A DNA stretch of 64,000 bases from Micromonospora rosaria (GTDB taxonomy: Bacteria > Actinomycetota > Actinomycetes > Mycobacteriales > Micromonosporaceae). The notes beneath the pieces are model-generated. The model did not search any database. It was not told the DNA's origin and saw only the letters and a program-made list of their open reading frames with translations. Both the position numbers and the translations under genes were made by a program. Positions 28,407 to 36,397 of the stretch are shown in pieces. Numbering within the stretch: position 1 is the stretch's first letter; each line of letters begins with the position of its first letter. The stretch is from positions 45,918 to 109,917 of the forward strand of contig NZ_LRQV01000005.1 of NCBI RefSeq assembly GCF_001567585.1, given 5' to 3'.

Positions 28407-29201
28407 ATGACTGAACCGCCTCGCCCACCCGGATCGGGCGACCCCGGCGTCCCGCCGGACCCGACCTCACCGCTGCCCCCCGCCGGCCCCTCCGGCTACG
28501 AACCGCCCACGGCCCCACTGTCCGGGACGCCCACCCCGGGCGGCTACCCCCCACCCGGTGGATATCCGCCACCGGAGCAGCCGGTCTCGGGCGGGGCCCA
28601 CCCTCCGTCGGACGCTCCCCCGCCCGGCAACTATCCCCCGGCCGGTGGATATCCCCCGCCGGGCGTCGGGTACCCGACCGGCGGCGGCTACGGCGCGGCT
28701 CCGGACGGCGGCGGCTACGGCACGGGACCGGGCGGCGCGGGACCGGGCGGCGGCGGCTACGGTGCGGGACCGGGCGGTGGCTACGGTGCGGGACCGGGCG
28801 GCGGCTACGGCGCAGGACCGGGCGGCGGGTACGGGGCGCCGCCGGGGTATCCCACCGCCGACGACAAGACCTGGGCGCTCGTCTCCCACTTCGGCGGGGC
28901 GCTCGGGGTGGTCGTCGGCGGCGGCCTGATGGGCTGGGTGGCGCCGCTGATCGCGCTGACCGCCAAGGGGCAGCAGTCGCCGACCGCGCGGGCGCACGCG
29001 GTCGCCGCGCTCAACTTCCAGCTCACCTGGGTGATCGCGCTCGCCGCCAGCATCGTGCTGGGCATCATCACCTGCGGCCTGCTGGCCTTCGTGCCGTTCG
29101 TCGTCGGCCTGGTCCCGTTGATCTTCGGCATCGTCGGTGGCGTCAAGGCCAACGAGGGCACGCTGTACCGCTACCCGATGACGTACCACTTCGTGAAGTG
29201 A
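28407..29201 (+). CDS. DUF4870 domain membrane protein with Gly/Pro/Tyr-rich N-terminus
   Basis: 264 residues. The first 150 are low complexity: PPGGYPPP-type units followed by GPGGGYGAG repeats. The C-terminal 110 residues start DDKTWALVSHFGG and contain three or four membrane helices with AHAVAALNFQLTW, typical of DUF4870. Such proteins are common in actinobacteria with disordered Pro/Gly tails; function unknown. Divergent from hrcA, convergent with hemW (18 bp between stops). Tandem repeats in the DNA around 28720-28840 may vary in number. Confidence 0.85.
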   Translation: MTEPPRPPGSGDPGVPPDPTSPLPPAGPSGYEPPTAPLSGTPTPGGYPPPGGYPPPEQPVSGGAHPPSDAPPPGNYPPAGGYPPPGVGYPTGGGYGAAPDGGGYGTGPGGAGPGGGGYGAGPGGGYGAGPGGGYGAGPGGGYGAPPGYPTADDKTWALVSHFGGALGVVVGGGLMGWVAPLIALTAKGQQSPTARAHAVAALNFQLTWVIALAASIVLGIITCGLLAFVPFVVGLVPLIFGIVGGVKANEGTLYRYPMTYHFVK

Positions 29202-29219
29202 GCCGGCCGCCGGGCGGGC

Positions 29220-30443
29220 TCAGGGCAGCAGGTCGCGGACCACGGCGTCGGCGAGCAGCCGGCCCCGGAGGGTGAGCACGGCGGAGCCGTCGGCGTACCG
29301 GGCCGGATCGAGCAGCCCGGCGGCCAGGGCCCGCTCGGCACCGGCCCGCCCCGGCTCGTCGAGCACCGCCAGCGGTAGCCCCTCGGCGAGCCGGAGTCGC
29401 AGCATCACGTCCTCCATGTGCGCCTCGGCGGCGGTGAGCACCTCCCGGGCCTGCCCCGGGGACCGCCCCTGCGCCAGCCTGCCCGCGTACGCCGTGGGGT
29501 GTTTGACGTTCCACCAGCGCACGCCGCCGACGTGGCTGTGCGCCCCCGGGCCGAGGCCCCACCAGTCCCCGCCGGTCCAGTAGAGCAGGTTGTGCCGGCA
29601 CCGGGCGGCCGGCGTCCGCGCCCAGTTGGAGACCTCGTACCAGGAGAAACCGGCCGCGCCGAGGGCGGCCTCCGCGGCCAGGTAACGGTCCGCCGCGACG
29701 TCGTCGGAGGGGTACGGCAGCTCGCCCCGGCGCATCCGCGCGGCCAGCCGGGTGCCGTCCTCCACGATCAGGGCGTACGCGCTGACGTGGTCGACCCCGG
29801 CGGCGATCACCTCGTCGAGGCTGGCGGCGAAGTCCTCCGCGCGCTCCCCCGGGGTGCCGTAGATCAGGTCCAGGTTGACGTGGTCGAACCCGGCGTCGCG
29901 GGCCTCCCGGGCGGCGGCGGTGGCCCGGCCGGCGCTGTGCCGCCGGTCGAGGATCGCCAGCACCCCGGGCGCGGCGGACTGCATGCCCAGCGAGATGCGG
30001 GTGTAGCCGGCGGCGCGCAGGGCCTTCAGCGACCCCGGGGTCACCGACTCCGGGTTCGCCTCGGTGGTCACCTCCGCGTCGGCCGCCAACCCCCAGGTGC
30101 GGTCGATCGCGTCCAGGATCCGGGCCAGGTCGTCGGCGGGCAGCAGGGTCGGGGTGCCGCCGCCGACGAAGACTGTCGACACCCGGGGCGGCGGGGTGTC
30201 GCCGAGCACCCGCCCGGCGAGCGCCAGCTCGGCCAGGACGGTGTCGGCGTACTCCTCCCGGCTGGCCCCGCCGCCCAGCTCGGCGGCGGTGTACGTGTTG
30301 AAGTCGCAGTAGCCGCAGCGGCTGGCGCAGAACGGGACGTGGAGGTAGACGCCGAAGCCCCGCGCGCCGACGGCGGCGGTGGCGGATTCGGGCAGCGAAC
30401 CGTCGACGGGGACGGTCTCACCTTCTGGGAGGAGGCCAGGCAC
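29220..30443 (-). CDS. hemW: Radical SAM protein HemW (heme chaperone)
   Basis: About 407 residues. Radical SAM cluster motif CASRCGYCDF near the N-terminus, GGGTPTLLP, EANPESV and a C-terminal HemN-like domain (HNLLYWTGGDWWGLGPGAHS). HemW proteins, often misnamed coproporphyrinogen oxidase, transfer heme to partner proteins. GTG at 30443 gives PGLLPEGETVPVDGSLP as in actinobacterial relatives; a second GTG at 30449 is possible. Only 18 bp separate it from the divergent enoyl-CoA hydratase start, so transcripts must overlap or be leaderless. In related genomes it directly follows lepA; here about 9.5 kb intervenes. Confidence 0.92.
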   Translation of the reverse strand: MPGLLPEGETVPVDGSLPESATAAVGARGFGVYLHVPFCASRCGYCDFNTYTAAELGGGASREEYADTVLAELALAGRVLGDTPPPRVSTVFVGGGTPTLLPADDLARILDAIDRTWGLAADAEVTTEANPESVTPGSLKALRAAGYTRISLGMQSAAPGVLAILDRRHSAGRATAAAREARDAGFDHVNLDLIYGTPGERAEDFAASLDEVIAAGVDHVSAYALIVEDGTRLAARMRRGELPYPSDDVAADRYLAAEAALGAAGFSWYEVSNWARTPAARCRHNLLYWTGGDWWGLGPGAHSHVGGVRWWNVKHPTAYAGRLAQGRSPGQAREVLTAAEAHMEDVMLRLRLAEGLPLAVLDEPGRAGAERALAAGLLDPARYADGSAVLTLRGRLLADAVVRDLLP

Positions 30444-30449
30444 AGCCAC

Positions 30450-30455
30450 TAGTGT
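30450..30455 (+). promoter_or_regulatory. -10 element of a leaderless promoter for the enoyl-CoA hydratase gene
   Basis: TAGTGT ends 6 bases before the ATG at 30462. This TANNNT hexamer at that distance is the usual pattern of actinobacterial leaderless transcripts, and there is no ribosome binding site. No clear -35 box is seen. The core ACTAGT is palindromic and may serve both strands. Confidence 0.4.
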
Positions 30456-30461
30456 GCCCGC

Positions 30462-31259
30462 ATGACCTCTCCCGACCCCCTGGTGCGGGTCACCACGTCC
30501 CGTGGGGTGACCACCCTCACCCTGGACAGCCCGCACAACCGCAACGCCCTCTCCACGCCGCTGATGACCCAGTTGCTGGCCGGGCTGGCGACCGCCGTCG
30601 CCGACGACGCCGTCCGGGTCGTCGTGCTCGACCACACCGGCCCGGTCTTCTGCTCCGGCGCCGACCTGAAGGAGACCGCCGCCGCGTACGCCAGCGGGAC
30701 CGTGCCGGCCGGGATGCTCGGCGACGTGCTGGCCGCCGTCCGGGAGTGCCCCAAGCCGGTGTTGGCCCGGGTCGCCGGGCCGGCGCGGGCCGGCGGACTG
30801 GGCCTGATCGCGGCGGCCGACCTGGCGGTCTGTGCCGAGGCGGCCACCTTCGCCTTCACCGAGGTCCGGATCGGGGTGATCCCGGCGGTGATCTCGGCGA
30901 CCGTGCTGCCCCGGCTGCTCCCCCGGGCCGCCGCCGAGCTGTACCTGACCGGGGACACCTTCGACGGCCGGCGGGCCGCCGAGATCGGCCTGGTCACCAC
31001 CGCCGTGCCGGCGGCGGAGCTGGACGCGACGGTGGCCCGGTACTGCGCCTCCCTGGTCCGGGGCGCCCCCGGGGCGCTGGCCGGGGCCAAGGAGCTGCTG
31101 CGCCGGCCGGCCGCCACCGACCTGCGGGACGAGATCGCCGCGCTGGCCGCCCTGTCGACCGGCTACTTCCTCTCCGCCGAGGGGCGCGAGGGCGTGCGGG
31201 CGTTCCGGGAGAAGCGGGACGCGAGCTGGGTGCCCGCCCCGGCCGACCCCCCGGCATAG
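30462..31259 (+). CDS. Enoyl-CoA hydratase/isomerase family protein
   Basis: 265 residues, crotonase fold. Oxyanion-hole segments GPVFCSGADLKE (about 63-74) and GPARAGGLGLIAAADL, plus FAFTEVRIGVIPA with the expected catalytic Glu. It hydrates or isomerises enoyl-CoA thioesters in fatty acid or branched amino acid breakdown; it may resemble methylglutaconyl-CoA hydratases but I cannot settle that. Its stop codon lies in the first unit of a 27-bp tandem repeat. Confidence 0.88.
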   Translation: MTSPDPLVRVTTSRGVTTLTLDSPHNRNALSTPLMTQLLAGLATAVADDAVRVVVLDHTGPVFCSGADLKETAAAYASGTVPAGMLGDVLAAVRECPKPVLARVAGPARAGGLGLIAAADLAVCAEAATFAFTEVRIGVIPAVISATVLPRLLPRAAAELYLTGDTFDGRRAAEIGLVTTAVPAAELDATVARYCASLVRGAPGALAGAKELLRRPAATDLRDEIAALAALSTGYFLSAEGREGVRAFREKRDASWVPAPADPPA

Positions 31260-31412
31260 CCCGGACCGCCCGGCCCTCCGGCATAGCCCGGACCGCCCGG
31301 CCCTCCGGGGTAGCCGGGACGGGCCGGCTCCCCGGTCCAGCCGGGACGGGCTGGTCCCCCGGTGTGACCGGGACCGGCCGGCCCTGCGGTGCAGCCTGGA
31401 CCGGCCACGGCC
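31251..31412 (+). repeat. Six 27-bp tandem repeats overlapping the stop of the enoyl-CoA hydratase gene
   Basis: Unit about CCGGCATAGCCCGGACCGCC plus CGGCCCT; units 1 and 2 are identical, the others diverge. Unit length is nine codons and the array is in frame with the upstream gene, encoding a collagen-like pattern P-x-x-P-G-x-x-G-P in which the third codon is TAG, TAG, TAG, CAG, TGA, CAG. It looks like a C-terminal tail broken by stop codons. The rest of the 31413-31640 gap shows nothing clear apart from the next gene's promoter region. Confidence 0.75.
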
Positions 31413-31640
31413 CGAGCCGACCGGGGCCGGGCCGCCGACCGGTGGTCCCCCACGGCGGCCCTCCGCGCCCGGCTCGTCGTCGGCGTCCGGGTGGTTCACG
31501 GCCGTTTCACCCGACGCGGCGGGGGAACGCCGGTCGCCGACCGCCGGCTGTCGCGGAAACGCGGCGGAACGTGACGATCCGGGCGGACGGGCTGATCAAC
31601 GCCGGCCGAGACGTACTCTTGTCGGACCGTCGAACAGGGG

Positions 31641-32498
31641 GTGTGGGTGCGCACACGGGCAGCCGTCGCAAGCGGTGTCGTTCTCGCGGTCGTCGCCGTT
31701 CTCGGGATCTGGGTGGTCGCCCGGCAGGTCGGTCAGTTCCAGGTCACCTTCGCCAGCCGGGGCTGCACGGTCCAGGCGGACGGTCGGGTCGGCCTCGACT
31801 CCCACCAGATGGCCAACGCGGCCACCATCGCCGCGATCGGCATCCAGCGCGGCATGCCCGAGCAGGCCGTGGTGGTCGCCCTGGCCACCGCGTACCAGGA
31901 GTCGAGCCTGCGCAACCTGGCCGGCGGCGACCGGGACTCGGTGGGGCTGTTCCAGCAGCGCCCCAGCCAGGGCTGGGGCACGCCGGCCCAGATCCGCGAC
32001 CCCCGGTACGCGGCCAAGCGCTTCTACGCCGCGCTGAAGAAGGTCAAGGGCTGGGAGGAGATGCGGGTCACCGACGCCGCCCAGGCGGTCCAGCGGTCGG
32101 CCTTCCCCGAGGCGTACGAGAAGTGGGCGGACGACTCGCAGGTGCTCACCCGCGCCCTGCTCGGCCAGGCGACCGGCGCGGTGGCCTGCACGATCGGCAC
32201 CGAGCCGGCGATGCGCGGGGACGCCGCCACGGCGGAACTGACCCGGGCGCTGACCCTGGACTGGGGGCTGCCCGGCGCGGAGTCGCCGGCCGACCTGACC
32301 GGGCTGGTGGTGCCCGCCGCCAAGGAGCGCGACGGCTGGCGGTACGCGCACTGGCTCGTCGCGCACGCCCGGGACCACGGGGTGAAGCGGGTCAGCTTCG
32401 CCGGCCTGGAGTGGACCTCGAAGCAGGGCAGCTGGGGCAGGGCCGCCGACGGCGGCTCGGAGTCACGGGTGGTCGCCGAGGTGTTCGGCGACCTCTGA
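31641..32498 (+). CDS. Membrane-anchored lytic transglycosylase-like protein
   Basis: 285 residues. One N-terminal membrane anchor (about 8-27) followed by an extracytoplasmic domain. ATAYQESSLRNL with Glu87 and DSVGLFQQRPSQGWGT form the Glu / GLFQQ pattern of SLT-type lysozyme folds, so it probably cleaves peptidoglycan. Actinobacterial relatives are often labelled heavy metal transporter, for which nothing here argues. GTG at 31641 (alternative 31647). The stop codon begins a 14/15-bp tandem repeat. Confidence 0.75.
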   Translation: MWVRTRAAVASGVVLAVVAVLGIWVVARQVGQFQVTFASRGCTVQADGRVGLDSHQMANAATIAAIGIQRGMPEQAVVVALATAYQESSLRNLAGGDRDSVGLFQQRPSQGWGTPAQIRDPRYAAKRFYAALKKVKGWEEMRVTDAAQAVQRSAFPEAYEKWADDSQVLTRALLGQATGAVACTIGTEPAMRGDAATAELTRALTLDWGLPGAESPADLTGLVVPAAKERDGWRYAHWLVAHARDHGVKRVSFAGLEWTSKQGSWGRAADGGSESRVVAEVFGDL

Positions 32499-32581
32499 CC
32501 CGCCGGCCCTGACCCGCCCGCCGCTGACGCGCCCACGGCTGACCCGCCGGCTCTGACGCGCCCGCTGCTGACCCGCCGGCC
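32495..32581 (+). repeat. Six 14/15-bp tandem repeats starting at the stop codon
   Basis: Units CTGACCCGCCGGCC and CTGACCCGCCCGCCG (or CTGACGCGCCCACGG) alternate, six in all. The TGA of the first unit is the stop codon of the 31641-32498 gene, and each later unit carries another TGA. Beyond it, up to 32854, I see no gene; a weak 67-codon frame on the minus strand is not convincing. Confidence 0.8.
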
Positions 32582-32854
32582 GGGGCGCTCACCTGTCGAC
32601 CGGGGCGACCACTCTTCGACCGGGCGATCACCACCCGAACCGCACGAAACGCACAATCGCCCACATCCGGCAAGCAGCCGGATAGCGCGGCATACCACCG
32701 TGCGGCGAGCACTCGCCGGAGTCGCCCCATCGCCCCTGGTCAACGGCGATGCGGATCCGGGACCTGTGGCCCTTCCCCCGCCCCGGCGACCGCGCGTTAC
32801 CATCGGCGACCTGTGCCAGAAATGGTTCCACCTCATGGGGAGGGGTACGACGCG

Positions 32855-33757
32855 GTGTTCGATTACGAGGGCCGGACCGGTTACGAACCGATCAGCGACA
32901 CCGACCGCAAGGAGTTCCACGAGCAGGGCTTCATGCTCCTGCGGAACGTGCTGACGGAGGACCACCGGGCCGCCCTGGAGGAAGCCGTCGACCGCGTCTA
33001 CGCGGAGGAGAAGGCCAAGGGCAACACCACCAAGGACGGCACCCTGCACCTGCTGGGCTTCCTGGAGCGTGACGAGCTCTTCGGTGAGCTGCTCACCCAC
33101 CCGATCGCCTTCCCGTACATGTGGGGGCTGGCCGGCTGGAACATCTACACCCACCACAACCACCTGGACGTCACCCCGCCGGCGCTGGAGCCGGAGAAGC
33201 CGTACTGGGGCTGGCACCAGGACGGGTACCGGCAGAACTCCGACCCGGAGACGATGGACCCGAACCTGCCCCGGCCGATGTTCTCGCTGAAGGTCGCGTA
33301 CGTCCTGTCCGACCTGTCGGAGACCGGGCGCGGCGCCACCAAGGTCATCCCGGGCAGCCACCTGTGGAACTCCCTGCCCCGGCCGGACGACCTGACGGTG
33401 CACAACCCGGACCCGGAGGGCACGGTGGAGATCACCGCCAACCCGGGTGACGCGTTCATCTTCGACCGTCGCCAGTGGCACTCCCGGTCGACGAACCTGT
33501 CCACCATCACCCGCAAGATGCTCTTCATCGGCTACACGTACCGGTGGATCCGCCCGCTGGACGAGCTGCACATCGACAAGGACGGCGAGTGGTGGGCCAA
33601 CCGCTCGCCGGTGCAGCGCCAGCTCTGCGGCGAGGGTACGCACACCGCCAACTACTGGGGCATCAACTGGAACGGGTACATCGACGACGAGATCCCGCTG
33701 CGCAAGGAGCTCAAGGAGCGCGGCCTGCTCGACCGCAGCGTCCCCTGGCTCCGCTGA
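32855..33757 (+). CDS. Phytanoyl-CoA dioxygenase (PhyH) family protein
   Basis: 300 residues. Iron(II)/2-oxoglutarate oxygenase fold with metal ligands His121 and Asp123 in WGWHQDG and His209 in RRQWHSRS, and an Arg near 220 for 2-oxoglutarate. GSHLWNSLPRP is typical of PhyH proteins. The GTG at 32855 is preferred because GGGGAGGGG lies 9 bases upstream; an in-frame GTG at 32813 would add 14 residues. Stand-alone gene followed by a GGGCCC repeat. Substrate unknown; relatives hydroxylate acyl-CoAs, ectoine or natural products. Confidence 0.88.
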   Translation: MFDYEGRTGYEPISDTDRKEFHEQGFMLLRNVLTEDHRAALEEAVDRVYAEEKAKGNTTKDGTLHLLGFLERDELFGELLTHPIAFPYMWGLAGWNIYTHHNHLDVTPPALEPEKPYWGWHQDGYRQNSDPETMDPNLPRPMFSLKVAYVLSDLSETGRGATKVIPGSHLWNSLPRPDDLTVHNPDPEGTVEITANPGDAFIFDRRQWHSRSTNLSTITRKMLFIGYTYRWIRPLDELHIDKDGEWWANRSPVQRQLCGEGTHTANYWGINWNGYIDDEIPLRKELKERGLLDRSVPWLR

Positions 33758-33762
33758 GCTGA

Positions 33763-33818
33763 AAGGAAGGGCCCCCTGTTAACGCTTCCGGTATAGCAGG
33801 GGGCCCTTCTTAACACCC
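33763..33818. terminator. GGGCCC-family repeat copy 4, between convergent PhyH and MOSC genes
   Basis: GAAGGGCCCCCTG and CAGGGGGCCCTTC form a perfect 13-bp inverted repeat around an 18-nt loop (TTAACGCTTCCGGTATAG). It starts about 6 bases after the PhyH stop. The cleanest hairpin of the family, usable from both sides. Confidence 0.8.
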
Positions 33819-33910
33819 GCCGCCGGCCGGTTCGCCCGGCGGGTAGCGCGGCCGGCGGGTAGCGCGGCAGTCGGCGGGTAGCGCGGCCGGCGGTCGGGGA
33901 CCGGCGGCGG

Positions 33911-34549
33911 TCAGGGCCGGCCGGCGAGGCGGCGGCTGACCTTCTCCCGGATCGACTCGGGCAGCTCGGGCGCGTCCAGCAGCCGGGGCAGCAGCTCCGG
34001 CTCCAGGTTGGTGGCCCGGAACACCTCACCGATGGTGACGCCGTGCTCCGGCCGCGCCACGACCTGCACCGGGTCCCCCGCGCTCACCTCTCCCTCGCGC
34101 AGCACCCGCAGGTACGCCCCGGGCACGGCCCGGGCGGTGAACCGCTTGATCAGGTCGGGCATCCCCCAGAAGCCGGCGAACGTCCGGCACGGCGTACGCG
34201 GCTTGGTCACCTGGAGCAGCGCCGAGCCGACCAGCCACTGCTCGCCGACGACCGCGCCGGTGACGTCCACCCCGTGCGTGGTCAGGTTCTCGCCGAAGCC
34301 GCCGGGCCGGATCTCGCGGCCCACCTCGGCCGCCCACCAGGCCGCGTCCTCCTCGGCGTAGGCGTAGAGCGCCTGGTCGGGGCCTCCGTGGTGGGCCCGT
34401 TCGGCGATGAAGTCCCCGACCACCCCGTGCCACCGCACCGGCACCGGCCCCTCCGCGGGCCGCTTGTCGATCCCGCTGCGACCGCTCGCGTCGCCCGCCC
34501 ACTGTGCCTCGGTCACCACGCCGAGGTTCACCGCCGTCACCCTGCCCAT
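33911..34549 (-). CDS. MOSC domain-containing protein
   Basis: 212 residues. MOSC fold as in YiiM and molybdenum cofactor sulfurase C-termini: RWHGVVGDFIAERAHHGGPDQALYAY and GGFGENLTTHGVDV, then KPRTPCRTFAGFWG with the conserved Cys. YiiM-like proteins take part in N-hydroxylated base detoxification; other members handle sulfur or Moco. Divergent from the membrane protein/wHTH pair, and the operator-like repeats lie just upstream of both. Confidence 0.85.
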   Translation of the reverse strand: MGRVTAVNLGVVTEAQWAGDASGRSGIDKRPAEGPVPVRWHGVVGDFIAERAHHGGPDQALYAYAEEDAAWWAAEVGREIRPGGFGENLTTHGVDVTGAVVGEQWLVGSALLQVTKPRTPCRTFAGFWGMPDLIKRFTARAVPGAYLRVLREGEVSAGDPVQVVARPEHGVTIGEVFRATNLEPELLPRLLDAPELPESIREKVSRRLAGRP

Positions 34550-34577
34550 GGCGGCCAGCGTAACGTCTCGCCGAATC

Positions 34578-34634
34578 GGAAAGCACTTGCCGAGCAGGAA
34601 AGTCCGCGGTTAACTTTCCTGGCAGGAAAGCACT
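34578..34634. promoter_or_regulatory. Cluster of GGAAAG half-sites, candidate operator
   Basis: A 27-bp dyad CAGGAAAGT / ACTTTCCTG (34595-34603 and 34613-34621, spacer 9) is flanked by two direct copies of GGAAAGCACT (34578-34587 and 34625-34634). It lies between the divergent MOSC gene and the membrane protein/wHTH pair, 25 bp before the latter's start. It is a plausible binding array for the wHTH protein at 35135. Confidence 0.5.
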
Positions 34635-34658
34635 CTCCCCCTCGGCAAGGAGACCGTC

Positions 34659-35138
34659 GTGACCGAGCCCGCCATCTCCCCCACCGCCGCCGCCGACGCG
34701 CTCACCGAGATCCGAAACCGCCGCGACCAGGCGATCGACGCCACCCTCGTACCCGGCTGGTACTGGCCGGCGGTGGGCGGGCTGATGGTCGCCTTCACCG
34801 CTGCGGTCGAGACAGCCCGGCCGTGGGTGGTCGCGGTCGGGTCCGTCGGGTACGCCCTGGGCCTGGGCGCCCTGGTCACCCGGGTCGCGCTGCGCCACCG
34901 CGCCCAGGTCCGCAACGACCTGCTCGGCGTCCGGGGCGGCCTCGCCATCGTCGGGTACGTGCTCACCCTGGTCGCCCTCGGCCTCGGCAGCGGGTTCGCC
35001 GCCGACGCGGCCGGGTTGTCCTGGCCGGCCACCATCGGTGCCGGCGCCACCGGCTTGACCATGGCGCTCAGCGGGCACCGGCTGACGGGATACCTTCGCA
35101 GCGTGATGAGCGCCCGGCCGATCGGCGGCGGCCGGTGA
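34659..35138 (+). CDS. Four-helix membrane protein co-transcribed with a wHTH regulator
   Basis: 159 residues with hydrophobic segments at about 32-50, 57-77, 90-112 and 118-137; no family recognised with certainty. The N-terminal LTEIRNRRDQAID is soluble and charged. GTG start at 34659 behind AAGGAG. The end overlaps the regulator start by 4 bp, so the regulator and membrane protein probably work together, as in many actinobacterial wHTH/DUF membrane pairs. Confidence 0.75.
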   Translation: MTEPAISPTAAADALTEIRNRRDQAIDATLVPGWYWPAVGGLMVAFTAAVETARPWVVAVGSVGYALGLGALVTRVALRHRAQVRNDLLGVRGGLAIVGYVLTLVALGLGSGFAADAAGLSWPATIGAGATGLTMALSGHRLTGYLRSVMSARPIGGGR

Positions 35139-35455
35139 CCGCGCCCCGCTTCGACGAGCTGATCCACGCGCCGACCCGGCTGTCCCTGGTCAGCCTGCTC
35201 GCCGCCACCGACTGGGCCGAGTTCCGGTACCTGCGCGAGCAGCTCGACCTGTCCGACTCCGCCCTCTCCAAGCAGCTCTCCGCCCTGGAGCAGGCCGGGT
35301 ACGCCGAGATCCGCAAGAGCTTCGTGGGCAAGCGGGCCCGGACCTCGGTGACGTTGACCCGGCGGGGCCGGGACGCCTTCGCGGGTCACGTCGCGGCGTT
35401 GCAGGAGATCGTGGCCCGGGCCGGCGCGACCGTCACCCCCGCCGCCGACCACTGA
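35135..35455 (+). CDS. Winged-helix transcriptional regulator
   Basis: 106 residues forming one winged helix: LIHAPTRLSLVSLLAATDWAEF, YLREQLDLSDSALSKQLSALE as recognition helix, then the wing VGKRARTSVTLTRRG. It resembles the MarR/ArsR-like HTH_34 group. No ligand-binding domain. Coupled by GTGA overlap to the membrane protein. It may autoregulate through the GGAAAG cluster upstream. Confidence 0.85.
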   Translation: MTAPRFDELIHAPTRLSLVSLLAATDWAEFRYLREQLDLSDSALSKQLSALEQAGYAEIRKSFVGKRARTSVTLTRRGRDAFAGHVAALQEIVARAGATVTPAADH

Positions 35456-35506
35456 CCGCCCACACCCCGGCCGCGCCCCGCCCAGCCGCGCGCCGCCCCC
35501 GATCCG

Positions 35507-35569
35507 GGTGTTAGGAAGGGGCCCCTTTACTACCGAATGCTTTAACAGGGGGCCCTTCCTTGCACCTCA
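35507..35569. terminator. GGGCCC-family repeat copy 5, between convergent regulator and ABC permease
   Basis: Minus-strand reading starts at the permease stop TGA: GGTGCAAGGAAGGGCCCCC, TGTTAAAGCATTCGGTAG, TAAAGGGGCCCCTTCCTAAC. The context TGAGGTGCAAGGAAGGGCC is identical to that after the SDR gene (copy 2). The two halves are inverted repeats with few mismatches. Confidence 0.75.
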
Positions 35570-36397
35570 GCCCTTGACGGCGCCAGCTACCAGGCCGGTG
35601 ACCATCCGGCGCTGCACCAGCAGGAAGAAGACGATCACCGGCAGGGTGATCAGGGTGGAGGCGGCCATCACCGGGCCCCAGGCGGTGTCGTCCCGGCCGA
35701 AGAAGAAGGTCATCGCCACCGGCAGGGTGTACTTCTCCTGGTCGTTGAGGAAGGTCAGCGCGAAGATCAGCTCGTTCCACGCGGTGATGAAGGAGAAGAT
35801 GCTGGTGGCGACGAGACCGGGGGCGACCAGCGGGAAGAGGATCCGCCGGAAGATCTGCGCCCGGCTGGCCCCGTCGATCGCCGCCGCCTCCTCCAGCTCC
35901 TTCGGCACCGCCGCGACGAACCCCCGCAGCATCCAGACCGCGAACGGCAGCGAGAAGCCGAGGTACGTCAGGATCAGGCTGGGCAGGGTGTTGTAGAGCC
36001 CGAGCCGCTGGATCATCAGGAACAGCGGGATGACCAGGGCCTCCAGCGGGATCATCTGCACCACCAGCAGCATGATCAGGAAGCTGGTCCGCAGGGAGAA
36101 CCGGAACCGGGCCACGGCGGTCGCGGCGAGCAGCGCGACCAGCCCGCTGAGCAGGACCGTGGCCGCCGCGACCAGGAGACTGTTGCGGAAGAAGTCGACG
36201 AAGGACACCCCGGGGATGAGGTTGCCGGTGAGGATGTCCCGGTAGTGCGCCAGGGTCGGCTCGGTGGGCACCGGGCGCGGGGTGGCGGAGAAGATTTCCC
36301 GGCTCGGTTTGAGCGAGGTGGCGACCATCCAGTAGACGGGGAAGGCCGCGAAGAGCGCCACCAGCAGGCCGGCGCCGTTGAGGGCGAACCGTTTCAC
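35567..36397 (-). CDS. Carbohydrate ABC transporter permease (MalG/UgpE type)
   Basis: 276 residues, six membrane helices. The cytoplasmic coupling motif EEAAAIDGASRAQIFRRILFP (EAA loop) is complete. GTG at 36397 with AGGAGGAG upstream and a 4-bp overlap with the preceding permease. Third gene of a binding protein-permease-permease operon; an ATPase gene is absent, so a shared MsiK-like ATPase is likely. Confidence 0.92.
   Translation of the reverse strand: MKRFALNGAGLLVALFAAFPVYWMVATSLKPSREIFSATPRPVPTEPTLAHYRDILTGNLIPGVSFVDFFRNSLLVAAATVLLSGLVALLAATAVARFRFSLRTSFLIMLLVVQMIPLEALVIPLFLMIQRLGLYNTLPSLILTYLGFSLPFAVWMLRGFVAAVPKELEEAAAIDGASRAQIFRRILFPLVAPGLVATSIFSFITAWNELIFALTFLNDQEKYTLPVAMTFFFGRDDTAWGPVMAASTLITLPVIVFFLLVQRRMVTGLVAGAVKG

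Noticed and set aside
32628..32831. 67-codon minus-strand frame between the transglycosylase-like and PhyH genes
   Set aside because: No ribosome binding site, no family, and it overlaps the region where the PhyH promoter should lie.
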